Shown here piece after piece: positions 1 through 6,483 of a DNA stretch of 28,364 bases. The DNA lies in contig CAJLPK010000014.1 of the NCBI GenBank assembly GCA_905208455.1, positions 1-28,364 on the forward strand, written 5' to 3'. The notes under the pieces are model-generated. The model searched no databases. It was given only the letters and a program-made list of their open reading frames with translations, and was not told where the DNA came from. The first letter of the stretch is position 1; each line of letters begins with the position of its first letter. Both the position numbers and the translations under genes were made by a program. This DNA comes from an uncultured Bacillota bacterium (GTDB lineage Bacteria > Bacillota > Clostridia > Christensenellales > QAND01).

Positions 1-357
1 GGAATCCCGGAGCTGATCACCTCCTACGGCTTCGCCGTCCTGACTGAGGATTCTGTCTCCCACCTGGGCAAGGTGGAGCGGCCCCTGGTGGTCACAGACC
101 AGTGGATGTACCACTCCCGGCTGTACGCGGCGGCCAAGTTTGTGGCGCAATGCGACCCAAAGGACTTGAATATCAATCTGGTGCAGCTTGTCTCCTTTGG
201 CTGCGGGGTGGATGCCATCACCACAGACGAGGCGCGCTCCATCATCGAGCAGGCCGGCAAGATCTATACGCAGATCAAAATTGATGAGATCACCAATACC
301 GGCACAGCCAAGATCCGCTTGCGCAGCCTGTTTGCTGTGCAGGGGCTTGCTGAATAA
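1..357 (+). CDS. Acyl-CoA dehydratase activase-related protein, C-terminal fragment (5' end outside window)
   Basis: The reading frame is open from base 1 and stops at 355-357, giving the last 118 residues of a longer protein. The stretch with SFGCGVDAITTDE, then an IKIDEI..GTAKIRLRSL segment, looks like the C-terminal DUF2229-like region of the very large (about 1400-residue) proteins that fuse a BadF/BadG/HgdC-type ATPase to a 2-hydroxyacyl-CoA dehydratase-like module. HgdC-type activases use ATP to drive electron transfer into 2-hydroxyacyl-CoA dehydratases; the role of the large fused form is not settled. The conserved Cys in FGCG could be a metal ligand (inference). The gene is cut by the window edge, not broken. 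A strong terminator follows three bases after the stop. Confidence 0.72.
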   Translation, partial: GIPELITSYGFAVLTEDSVSHLGKVERPLVVTDQWMYHSRLYAAAKFVAQCDPKDLNINLVQLVSFGCGVDAITTDEARSIIEQAGKIYTQIKIDEITNTGTAKIRLRSLFAVQGLAE

Positions 358-360
358 AAC

Positions 361-392
361 AAAAAAACACGGACAAAAGTCCGTGTTTTTTT
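361..392. terminator. Bidirectional intrinsic terminator between convergent genes
   Basis: An 11-bp perfect stem (AAAACACGGAC, loop AAAA, GTCCGTGTTTT) is flanked by an A-tract on the left and a T-tract on the right. It can terminate the activase gene on the plus strand and the acetyltransferase operon on the minus strand. The minus-strand stop codon (392-394) touches the T-tract. Confidence 0.9.
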
Positions 393-829
393 CATCGTTT
401 TTCCCAGCGCATCTCGTATTCCATTTCGCCGGTATGTGGGTCGGCCTGTATCGTCCGTACCTCAAACCCTTCCCTAAGATAGAAGCGCCGCGCCCCGGTA
501 TTTTTTCGATAGACATGCAGCGTCAGCACCGGGCACAAAGCCTTTGCTGCCTCCAGCAGCTGCCTGCCGATGCCCTGTCCCCGGTCTGCCTTGTCTACAA
601 AAATGCCCTCTATGTATCCGTCGTTCAAGCCAAGAAAGCCGCGGACATCCTGGCCGTCTTGATAGACCAATACGGTAAGGCCGGCCCCCATCCGGTAAAA
701 AGCCTCCTTGACAGCTTCGGCGTGCTGCCGCCAATGCTGCGCCTTGATAAAGGCGTGCGCATCCAGATTGCCGGCCAGCCAAAGTGCCAGCAGCCGGTCT
801 ATATCCTCTGTTTTTGCTTCTCGTATCAT
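392..829 (-). CDS. GNAT-family N-acetyltransferase, YiaC-like
   Basis: A 145-residue GNAT acetyltransferase. Its N-terminus (MIREAKTEDIDRLLALWLAG, then HAFIKAQHWR) resembles E. coli YiaC, a small GNAT reported to acetylate lysines. The acetyl-CoA pyrophosphate loop is seen as RGQGIG at residues 83-88, followed by a helix and the terminal strand region LTLHVYRKNTGARRFYLREGF, typical of the GNAT C-terminal half. Its ATG overlaps the TGA stop of the upstream HAAS gene (ATGA arrangement), and its ribosome binding site (GGAAGGGA) lies inside that gene, so translation is probably coupled. It is the last gene of the padR operon. The substrate cannot be told from sequence. Confidence 0.88.
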   Translation of the reverse strand: MIREAKTEDIDRLLALWLAGNLDAHAFIKAQHWRQHAEAVKEAFYRMGAGLTVLVYQDGQDVRGFLGLNDGYIEGIFVDKADRGQGIGRQLLEAAKALCPVLTLHVYRKNTGARRFYLREGFEVRTIQADPHTGEMEYEMRWEKR

Positions 830-1818
830 TTTCTGCTTTCCCTTCCGCCGTACTTAAAGGCCTTATACCCCGTTACCGCCGTATCCAGGCAAAGGGCAAA
901 GAGGATCACTGCCAGAAAAATCAAATTGATATGCTGGAATACTGTGCCAAGGAAGGCTGCCTCTCCACTGAACAGCCCCTCAATATACAAAACAAACTGA
1001 GGTTCCAAAATCGAGCTGCCCAGCAAAAAAGCACAGGATAATCCGGCGGACAGGAGATTGGCCGCTGCCGCAATGGCAAGCAATCGCTTGGTATACCGGC
1101 CCTCGTACAGCTTCACGCTTTCCCGAAGCACCCCCAGCACGGTAAAAGCAACGATGACAGGCCATGCTGCCTGTATTTTTTCCACATTGAAGATCGGTAT
1201 CCACTGCCCCTGTTCAAAAAATACGCCGACCACCTGCGGCACGGCCAGAAAAACAAAGGCAAAAAGGATACAGAATACAATGCCGATGATTGGCTCCGCC
1301 CTGGGAATCCTCTCCTGCTTTTTTGGTACCGGCGGCAAATGCGCAATATCCTGCTCTCCCAGCTCCATGCGCACGCCTTTACGCTCCAAAACGGCAAAAG
1401 CAAGCGTGATCCCCGCAAAGCTGCAAAGCAGCGCCTGAACGGTTTGCGACAAATATTGCCCCAGCGCAAGGTACCAGGGCTGCGCCTGGGCACATGCCGT
1501 GATCACCGACGCTACGGCAAGGCCAAATGCCACAGCCGCCAATACCAGGCCCAATAAGAATTTATAAGACGCATAGTAGCCCGGGCCGATTAGGTAAGCG
1601 GTGCGCTCCGGCCGGTATTTGGCTGCCAGCTCTGCCGGCCGTCCCAGCTCCGTGAGCACAACGAGCACATCATGCTCCGTAGGCGGTATATCCCGGCAGC
1701 GCTCCTCCAGCATATCGGAAATCAGGCTGCGCAGTTCCCTTTCAACATCCTCCCGCATGCGGGCAGGCAAGGCTTTTGTCACGGCATAGATATAGCGTTC
1801 AATCAAGTCCTGGTGCAT
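826..1818 (-). CDS. HAAS-domain membrane protein, partner of PadR
   Basis: A 330-residue membrane protein. Residues 1-75 form the helical, charged HAAS-type domain (HQDLIERYIYAVTKALPAR, then EVLxELG-like repeats ending in PAELAAKY) that commonly sits next to PadR regulators in Bacillota. About six hydrophobic segments follow, near residues 84-108, 125-145, 175-200, 216-236, 246-268 and 296-318, with a soluble Lys/Glu/Pro-rich loop near 148-175. The start at 1818 is chosen because GGAGGAGG (1825-1832) lies six bases upstream; the ATG at 1824 directly abuts this site and is too close. The start overlaps the padR 3' end by 20 bases. PadR/HAAS pairs are thought to sense envelope or drug stress, but no ligand can be inferred here. 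Confidence 0.85.
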   Translation of the reverse strand: MHQDLIERYIYAVTKALPARMREDVERELRSLISDMLEERCRDIPPTEHDVLVVLTELGRPAELAAKYRPERTAYLIGPGYYASYKFLLGLVLAAVAFGLAVASVITACAQAQPWYLALGQYLSQTVQALLCSFAGITLAFAVLERKGVRMELGEQDIAHLPPVPKKQERIPRAEPIIGIVFCILFAFVFLAVPQVVGVFFEQGQWIPIFNVEKIQAAWPVIVAFTVLGVLRESVKLYEGRYTKRLLAIAAAANLLSAGLSCAFLLGSSILEPQFVLYIEGLFSGEAAFLGTVFQHINLIFLAVILFALCLDTAVTGYKAFKYGGRESRK

Positions 1819-2155
1819 TGTCATCCTCCTCCAATAAAGCATGGACGCTTTGCGCTGTCTGCTTCCAATGGCGTGTCAAGGCAGATAGCACCTCATCCCC
1901 CATCGGCGTTCGTTTATAATACTTTCTAGGCTTTGCGCCCCCGGTCTCCCAGCTGCTCTGCAGCAATCCCTGCGCTTCCAGCCGCCGCAAAAGCGGATAC
2001 AATGTATTCGCCTCCACAGGGATTTTGTGCCGGCCCAGGATCTTGACAAGATCATAGCCGTACCGCGGCTGTTTGAGCTGGCTTAACACACATAGTACAA
2101 TCGTGCCCCGCCGCAGCTCCATCAAAAGGCTGGCCAGGGTTTCGTCTTTGCCCAT
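1799..2155 (-). CDS. PadR-family transcriptional regulator
   Basis: A 118-residue winged-helix regulator. The PadR hallmarks are present in order: an RRGTIVLCVLSQL helix near residue 15, the YGYDLV motif near residue 32, the recognition helix EANTLYPLLRRLEAQGLL, and a wing with RKYYKRT. It ends in a helical stretch suited to dimer formation. It is the first gene of a three-gene operon and overlaps the HAAS gene. Its GGGGTGATGAG ribosome binding site precedes the ATG. The palindrome inside its promoter (2184-2204) matches the usual PadR operator type, so autorepression is likely. The inducing signal is unknown. Confidence 0.93.
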   Translation of the reverse strand: MGKDETLASLLMELRRGTIVLCVLSQLKQPRYGYDLVKILGRHKIPVEANTLYPLLRRLEAQGLLQSSWETGGAKPRKYYKRTPMGDEVLSALTRHWKQTAQSVHALLEEDDNAPGLD

Positions 2156-2180
2156 CTCATCACCCCATATTGTTTACCAC

Positions 2181-2209
2181 ATTATACTGTGTATTACACA
2201 GTATTGCAA
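2181..2209 (-). promoter_or_regulatory. Promoter of the padR operon with embedded PadR-type operator
   Basis: Read on the minus strand, the -35 is TTGCAA (2204-2209) and the -10 is a perfect TATAAT (2181-2186), 17 bases apart. The spacer is filled by an inverted repeat at 2184-2204: two perfect 10-base arms (ATACTGTGTA and its complement) around one central base. This fits the TGT...ACA-type operators of PadR proteins. A dimer bound here would cover both promoter elements, so autorepression is the simple reading (inference). Confidence 0.85.
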
Positions 2210-2239
2210 CAAAAAAAAGAAGGCCGGCGCCTTCTTTTG
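2210..2239 (-). terminator. Terminator of the sdaAB-sdaAA operon
   Basis: On the minus strand a GC-rich stem (AAGAAGGC pairing with GCCTTCTT) starts right after the sdaAA stop and is followed by a run of eight or more T residues. The T-tract ends directly beside the -35 of the padR promoter, so the units are insulated by one compact element. Confidence 0.9.
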
Positions 2240-3127
2240 CTATTCTGCCCGCTCTCCGCCAAAGATACGCTGCCGGATGCACTGCCCTGTCGGCGTGGCT
2301 GCCAGCCCGCCCTGGGCGCTTTCCTTGAGGGAAAACGGCAGCGATTCGCCTACGTGCTTGGCAGCCTGCACCGTTTCATCAAAGGGGATCACTTCCTCTG
2401 CCCCGCAAAGCGCCAAATCAGCGCTCAGCTGCGCGTTGGCAGCGCCGATGGCATTGCGCTTCACGCACGGCACCTCGACCAGCCCGGCGACGGGATCGCA
2501 GACCAGCCCCATGACATTTTGCAGGGCAATGGCCGCTGCCGTTAGGCATTGCGCCGGCGAACCCTGGGCCAATTCCACCAGCGCCGCAGCCGCCATCGCA
2601 GCCGCTGCTCCCGTTTCGGCCTGGCAGCCGCCCTGTGCCCCGGAAATGGAAGCGTTGGCAGCAATCAGCGCACCGACGGCAGATGCGCAGAACAAAGCCA
2701 TGACCAGCGCGTCGTCCTCATACCCGTGCGTTTGCTGCGCGGCCAGCAGGACCCCCGGCAAAATGCCGCTGGCGCCGGCTGTTGGGGCCGCCACAATGCG
2801 GCCCATGCAAGCGTTTACCTCTACTGTCGCCATCGCCATCGCCGCGCCAAGCAGCATATTTTTCCCGGAAAAGGACGGCGTCTGCGCGGCAGAGTACAGG
2901 CGCGCCGCCTCTCCGCCTACCAGGCCGCCCAAAGAACGCTGCGGCTGATCCAACCCCCGCTTTACCGCCAGGCGCATGGTGGTCAGCTGCTGCTGCATAT
3001 CCGCCAGCAAGGCCTGCTTGCTTTTTCCCTGTATCTCCGTTTCCCTTTCCAGCATCATCGCTCCGATGGTCTGCTTTTTTTCCTTGCAGACGCGGAGCAC
3101 CTCGCTGCCCAAAAGCAATTCTATCAT
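2240..3127 (-). CDS. sdaAA: L-serine dehydratase, iron-sulfur type, alpha subunit
   Basis: A 295-residue catalytic subunit of the two-subunit L-serine dehydratase, which converts L-serine to pyruvate and ammonia with an oxygen-sensitive [4Fe-4S] cluster. The family motifs are clear: APTAGASGILPGVL (114-127), GGCQAETG with C168, and LVCDPVAGLVEVPCVKRNA with C210 and C221. These three cysteines correspond to the cluster ligands known in this family. The length matches B. subtilis SdaAA. The start at 3127 is preceded by AAGGAG at a six-base distance. It lies 10 bases downstream of sdaAB, so the two subunits are co-transcribed. The cluster fits an anaerobe. Confidence 0.96.
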   Translation of the reverse strand: MIELLLGSEVLRVCKEKKQTIGAMMLERETEIQGKSKQALLADMQQQLTTMRLAVKRGLDQPQRSLGGLVGGEAARLYSAAQTPSFSGKNMLLGAAMAMATVEVNACMGRIVAAPTAGASGILPGVLLAAQQTHGYEDDALVMALFCASAVGALIAANASISGAQGGCQAETGAAAAMAAAALVELAQGSPAQCLTAAAIALQNVMGLVCDPVAGLVEVPCVKRNAIGAANAQLSADLALCGAEEVIPFDETVQAAKHVGESLPFSLKESAQGGLAATPTGQCIRQRIFGGERAE

Positions 3128-3137
3128 TTGTTTCTCC

Positions 3138-3800
3138 TTATACCATGGTGACCTGTTCGATAGCCTTATGCGCATCCTTGACATTGCTCAGCACAGCCGC
3201 ATTGACTTGGTCGTCCGTTTCTATCACCATATATGCCTTGCCGCCGCGCTGCTTCCTGAATACCCGCATAAACGCAATGTTGATGCTGCACTGCCCCAAG
3301 ACGCGGGTCACGCTGCCCACTACGCCGGGCTCGTCGGTATGGTCCACGATCATCGTAGGATATTCCCCAGTGATCTCCACCTCTACGCCGTTGATGTCTG
3401 TAATGACCAGGTTGCCGCCGCCGATAGACTCCCCGATGATAGAGGAAGGCTTTCCCTGCCGATTTACCGTTTCGATGCGCACGGTATTGGGATGCGGCTT
3501 TATCTCCCCGGAGAGCTCCCACCGCACCGCCAGCCCTGCCTGCTGTGCGATGGCAAAGGAATCCGGAAGCCGCTCGTCGTCCGGCTCCATACCCAGGATC
3601 CCGGCTACCAGCGCTTTGTCCGTGCCATGCCCCTTGTACGTTTGGGCAAACGACCCGTAAAGCGTAAATACGACCGAGCATATCTCCGGCCCGCCGATAC
3701 GGCCTGCAATTTTGGCCAGCCGCGCCGCCCCTGCCGTATGAGAGCTGCTGGGCCCCATCATCCTGGGGCCGATGATGTCAAATGCACTTAATGTTTTCAT
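3138..3800 (-). CDS. sdaAB: L-serine dehydratase, iron-sulfur type, beta subunit
   Basis: A 220-residue beta subunit. The N-terminal half carries the family signature GPSSSHTAGA (residues 16-25) with the GSFAQTYKGHGTDKALVAGILG segment; the C-terminal part from about residue 145 is an ACT domain (EYPTMIVDHTDEPGVVGSVTR...) that in relatives helps regulate or assemble the enzyme. The start at 3800 is chosen because a GGGAGG site sits six bases upstream; an upstream in-frame start would extend into the promoter. It is the first gene of the operon with sdaAA. Confidence 0.95.
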   Translation of the reverse strand: MKTLSAFDIIGPRMMGPSSSHTAGAARLAKIAGRIGGPEICSVVFTLYGSFAQTYKGHGTDKALVAGILGMEPDDERLPDSFAIAQQAGLAVRWELSGEIKPHPNTVRIETVNRQGKPSSIIGESIGGGNLVITDINGVEVEITGEYPTMIVDHTDEPGVVGSVTRVLGQCSINIAFMRVFRKQRGGKAYMVIETDDQVNAAVLSNVKDAHKAIEQVTMV

Positions 3801-3836
3801 CCGCCGCCTCCCTTTGCCCCCTGGCATTCTGTGTTT

Positions 3837-3865
3837 AGCATATCCAATTTTCAGCATTTACACAA
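3837..3865 (-). promoter_or_regulatory. Probable promoter of sdaAB-sdaAA
   Basis: On the minus strand TTGTGT (3860-3865) and TATGCT (3837-3842) are 17 bases apart, about 36 bases upstream of the sdaAB start. The -35 is weak, so confidence is moderate. Confidence 0.5.
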
Positions 3866-3867
3866 GC

Positions 3868-3897
3868 AAAAAGGGCCAGTCCCCCCGGCCCTTTTTT
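3868..3897 (-). terminator. Terminator of alaS
   Basis: AAAAAGGGCC and GGCCCTTTTTT form a stem around a C-rich loop, starting eight bases after the alaS stop. On the minus strand it ends in a five-T run. The symmetry means it could also work on the plus strand, where no gene is seen. Confidence 0.82.
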
Positions 3898-3905
3898 CAT
3901 ATCGT

Positions 3906-5705
3906 CTATTCGTGGATCAGCACAGCCTTGATGCGGCGCACCCCCGAAGACGAGCTCTCCTCTTTTTTGATCTTAAAGCGTCCCAATTCGCTGGTCCGCC
4001 CGGCATGCGGGCCGCCGCAGATCTCTTTGCTCACATCCCCGATGGTGTATACCTTGACGCGCTCGCCGTATCTGTCGTTAAAAATCCCAATCGCTCCCTG
4101 GGCTTTGGCCTCGTCCACCGTCATTTCCTCACAGGTAATGGGAAGGTCGCGGCGGATGGCGTCGTTTACCATTTCCTCGATCTGATCCAGCTCTTCTCTT
4201 GTCACCTTACGTCCAAAGTTAAAGTCAAAGCGCAGGCGCTCCGCGGTAATGTTGCTGCCGCGCTGGTAAATGTCGTCTCCCAGCAGCTTACGCAGGGAAG
4301 CCAGCAATAGATGGGTCGCGGTATGCAGCTGTGCCGAGGCTTCCGTGGTATCCGCCAAACCGCCCTTAAAGCGCTGGGTGGAGCCAGCCTGCGATTTTTT
4401 CTTATGCTCTGCAAACTTTTCCTCAAAGCCCTTTTCATCTACGGTATAGCCCTGCTCCGCCGCCATTTCCATCGTCAGCTCGATGGGGAACCCAAACGTA
4501 TCGTACAAATGGAACGCCTGCGCGCCGTCGATCTGCGTTGTTTTGCCTTCCAGCTGGCGGATCAGCTTTTCAAATTCCTTGGTGCCCTGTTTCAGCGTTT
4601 TGGCAAATTTTGCCTCCTCCCGGTTGAGCTCGGTGAGCACAAAATCCTGATTGCGCACCAGTTCAGGGTATGCGTCTTTGTATTTTTCAATCACAGATTT
4701 TGCGACTTCCTCCAGCGCATGCTCCGGCATACCGATCTGCATGCCAAACCGCACGGCGCGGCGGATCAGCCGGCGCAGCACATAGCCCTGGTCCACATTG
4801 CTGGGCGCCATGCCCTTATCATCGCCCATGATGAAGGTTGCGCAGCGGATATGGTCGGCAATGATGCGGATGGCCCGCTGCACCTCGCCGCCCTCTTCAT
4901 ATTTACGGCCGGACAGCGCCTCAATTTTGGCGATGATGGGCGCAAATACATCCGATTCATATACGCAGGGTGCGCCCTGCAGCACGGCAATGGTACGGTC
5001 CAGGCCCATGCCTGTATCCACATTTTTCTGCTCCAGCGGCAGGTAGCTGCCGTCCGCCTGTTTGTTGTATTCCATGAACACGTCGTTCCAAATCTCAAGG
5101 TAACGCCCGCAGTCGCAGGCCGGCGAGCAGTCCGGGCCGCAAGGCTCCTTATCGGTGATCAAGAACATCTCGGTATCTGGGCCGCAGGGGCCTGTGATGC
5201 CCGCCGGGCCCCACCAGTTGTTTTCCTTCGGCAGGAAAAAGATACGGTCCTCCGCCAGGCCCATCCGCCGCCAATGCGCATAGGATTCCTCATCACGCGG
5301 CGCGTGCTCGTCGCCGGCAAAGACCGAAACGGCCAAATGCTCCGGATCCAAGCCCAGGTAATCCGGGCTGGTCAAAAATTCCCAGGACCATTCAATCGCC
5401 TCTTTTTTGAAGTAGTCTCCCAAAGACCAGTTGCCCAGCATTTCAAAAAACGTACAGTGCGAATTGTCGCCTACCTCGTCGATATCGCCCGTCCGCACAC
5501 ACTTTTGCACATCCGTCAGCCGGGTGCCCATGGGGTGTTTGGCGCCTAATAGATACGGCACCAATGGGTGCATGCCGGCCGTGGTAAAAAGCACGGTCGG
5601 GTCATTTTCCGGAATCAAGCTCGCCCCCGGGATCAGGGCATGTCCTTTGCTTTTGAAAAATTCCAGATACATGGTGCGCAGTTGTTCACTGGTCAGCTGT
5701 TTCAT
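3906..5705 (-). CDS. alaS: Alanine--tRNA ligase, short form without C-Ala domain
   Basis: A 599-residue alanyl-tRNA synthetase. The class II catalytic core is at the N-terminus (FFKSKGHALIPGASLIPENDPTVLFTTAGMHPLVPYLLG, then FFEMLGNWSLGDYFKKE), followed by the tRNA-recognition region and an editing domain with HTATH and CGGPH metal-ligand motifs (usual form CGGTH). A Cys-rich insert (CGPDCSPACDC) may bind zinc. The protein ends just after the editing domain, about 275 residues short of the 870-880 residues of E. coli or B. subtilis AlaRS, so the C-terminal C-Ala domain is absent. The end is a clean stop before a terminator, so this is a natural short form rather than a frameshift. ATG 5705 with GAGAGGG upstream is preferred over GTG 5729. 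There is no room for a T-box leader. Confidence 0.95.
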   Translation of the reverse strand: MKQLTSEQLRTMYLEFFKSKGHALIPGASLIPENDPTVLFTTAGMHPLVPYLLGAKHPMGTRLTDVQKCVRTGDIDEVGDNSHCTFFEMLGNWSLGDYFKKEAIEWSWEFLTSPDYLGLDPEHLAVSVFAGDEHAPRDEESYAHWRRMGLAEDRIFFLPKENNWWGPAGITGPCGPDTEMFLITDKEPCGPDCSPACDCGRYLEIWNDVFMEYNKQADGSYLPLEQKNVDTGMGLDRTIAVLQGAPCVYESDVFAPIIAKIEALSGRKYEEGGEVQRAIRIIADHIRCATFIMGDDKGMAPSNVDQGYVLRRLIRRAVRFGMQIGMPEHALEEVAKSVIEKYKDAYPELVRNQDFVLTELNREEAKFAKTLKQGTKEFEKLIRQLEGKTTQIDGAQAFHLYDTFGFPIELTMEMAAEQGYTVDEKGFEEKFAEHKKKSQAGSTQRFKGGLADTTEASAQLHTATHLLLASLRKLLGDDIYQRGSNITAERLRFDFNFGRKVTREELDQIEEMVNDAIRRDLPITCEEMTVDEAKAQGAIGIFNDRYGERVKVYTIGDVSKEICGGPHAGRTSELGRFKIKKEESSSSGVRRIKAVLIHE

Positions 5706-5756
5706 CGTAAATTCCCTCTCTATCCCCACTGAAATTCAGTTTTTTTCGTACTCATG

Positions 5757-5786
5757 ATTATACCCAGCCAACAGGCAGCCTGTCAA
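5757..5786 (-). promoter_or_regulatory. Promoter of alaS
   Basis: Minus-strand consensus TTGACA (5781-5786) and TATAAT (5757-5762) with an 18-base spacer. Transcription would start about 45 bases before the alaS ATG. Confidence 0.88.
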
Positions 5787-5796
5787 TGCGCGGAAG

Positions 5797-5826
5797 TTGG
5801 TATTCACATGGATTCCGTGGTATAAT
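5797..5826 (+). promoter_or_regulatory. Promoter of the 5884 acetyltransferase gene
   Basis: TTGGTA (5797-5802) and a perfect TATAAT (5821-5826) with an 18-base spacer on the plus strand, back-to-back with the alaS promoter. Confidence 0.7.
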
Positions 5827-5883
5827 ATTGTGATTTAGACGCCGCGCGGCACCCGCCGCTTGGGGAAAGGAAGGCAGCTTGCG

Positions 5884-6369
5884 ATGGACTCTTCCATGGT
5901 GATCCGCCCTGTGTGCCAGGATGACTACGAGCCCCTGGCCGCATTGTACGGCTACTATGCGCTGAATACAGTATATACCTATTATAGCAAGGCCCCTACG
6001 CCGGAATATATGCAGCGGTTGTTTGCCGGGAAGGGGCACCTTTCCGCCGTGGGGACCCTGGGGCCGTACGTCGTCGGCTATGTGCATATCTCGCCTGCCT
6101 TTTCGCTGGTGCGCCGGTTTTGCACCATCGCCGTTTATCTGCTGCCCCAGCATACCGGCCGGGGCTATGGACGGCAGCTGATTTTACACGGAGAAGACAT
6201 GGCGCGTGCCTATGGCTACCCCAAAATACGCGCTACCATCTGTACGGAAAACAAAACGTCCCAGGCCGCGTTTGCTGCCTTGGGGTATGCGTATGCAGGG
6301 CAGAAAACCTTTGATGCAACAAAATTCGGCCGGGATCTGGATACCTTATATTTTGATAAGCGTTTATAG
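5884..6369 (+). CDS. GNAT-family N-acetyltransferase, phosphinothricin-acetyltransferase-like
   Basis: A 161-residue GNAT enzyme. The N-terminus (IRPVCQDDYEPLAALYGYYALNTVYTY, then PEYMQRLF) resembles the COG1247/phosphinothricin acetyltransferase group. The acetyl-CoA loop is at residues 91-97 (TGRGYGRQL) and the C-terminal region has the usual ENKTSQAAFAALGY pattern, where the Asn and the final aromatic are typical of GNATs. The ATG at 5884 has AAAGGAAGG nine bases upstream; a second ATG 12 bases downstream is possible. It is a single-gene unit divergent from alaS. Relatives acetylate amines or amino acid analogues; the substrate here is unknown. Confidence 0.85.
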   Translation: MDSSMVIRPVCQDDYEPLAALYGYYALNTVYTYYSKAPTPEYMQRLFAGKGHLSAVGTLGPYVVGYVHISPAFSLVRRFCTIAVYLLPQHTGRGYGRQLILHGEDMARAYGYPKIRATICTENKTSQAAFAALGYAYAGQKTFDATKFGRDLDTLYFDKRL

Positions 6370-6390
6370 CATCAATTTTTGTCCTAAATG

Positions 6391-6419
6391 TGGACAAACC
6401 ATAAGAAATTATGTATGAT
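6391..6419 (+). promoter_or_regulatory. Probable promoter of hppA
   Basis: TGGACA (6391-6396) and TATGAT (6414-6419) are 17 bases apart. The expected transcript would have a leader of about 58 bases containing two overlapping small hairpins (see findings). Confidence 0.65.
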
Positions 6420-6483
6420 ATACAAATCCAGTTTATTATGTTTCTTGCGGCTTTGCCGTAAAAATTTACGTGAGGTGAGTATT

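Noticed and set aside
4311..5549. 412-codon open frame on the plus strand opposite alaS
   Set aside because: Shadow of alaS codon usage; no ribosome binding site and no domain pattern.
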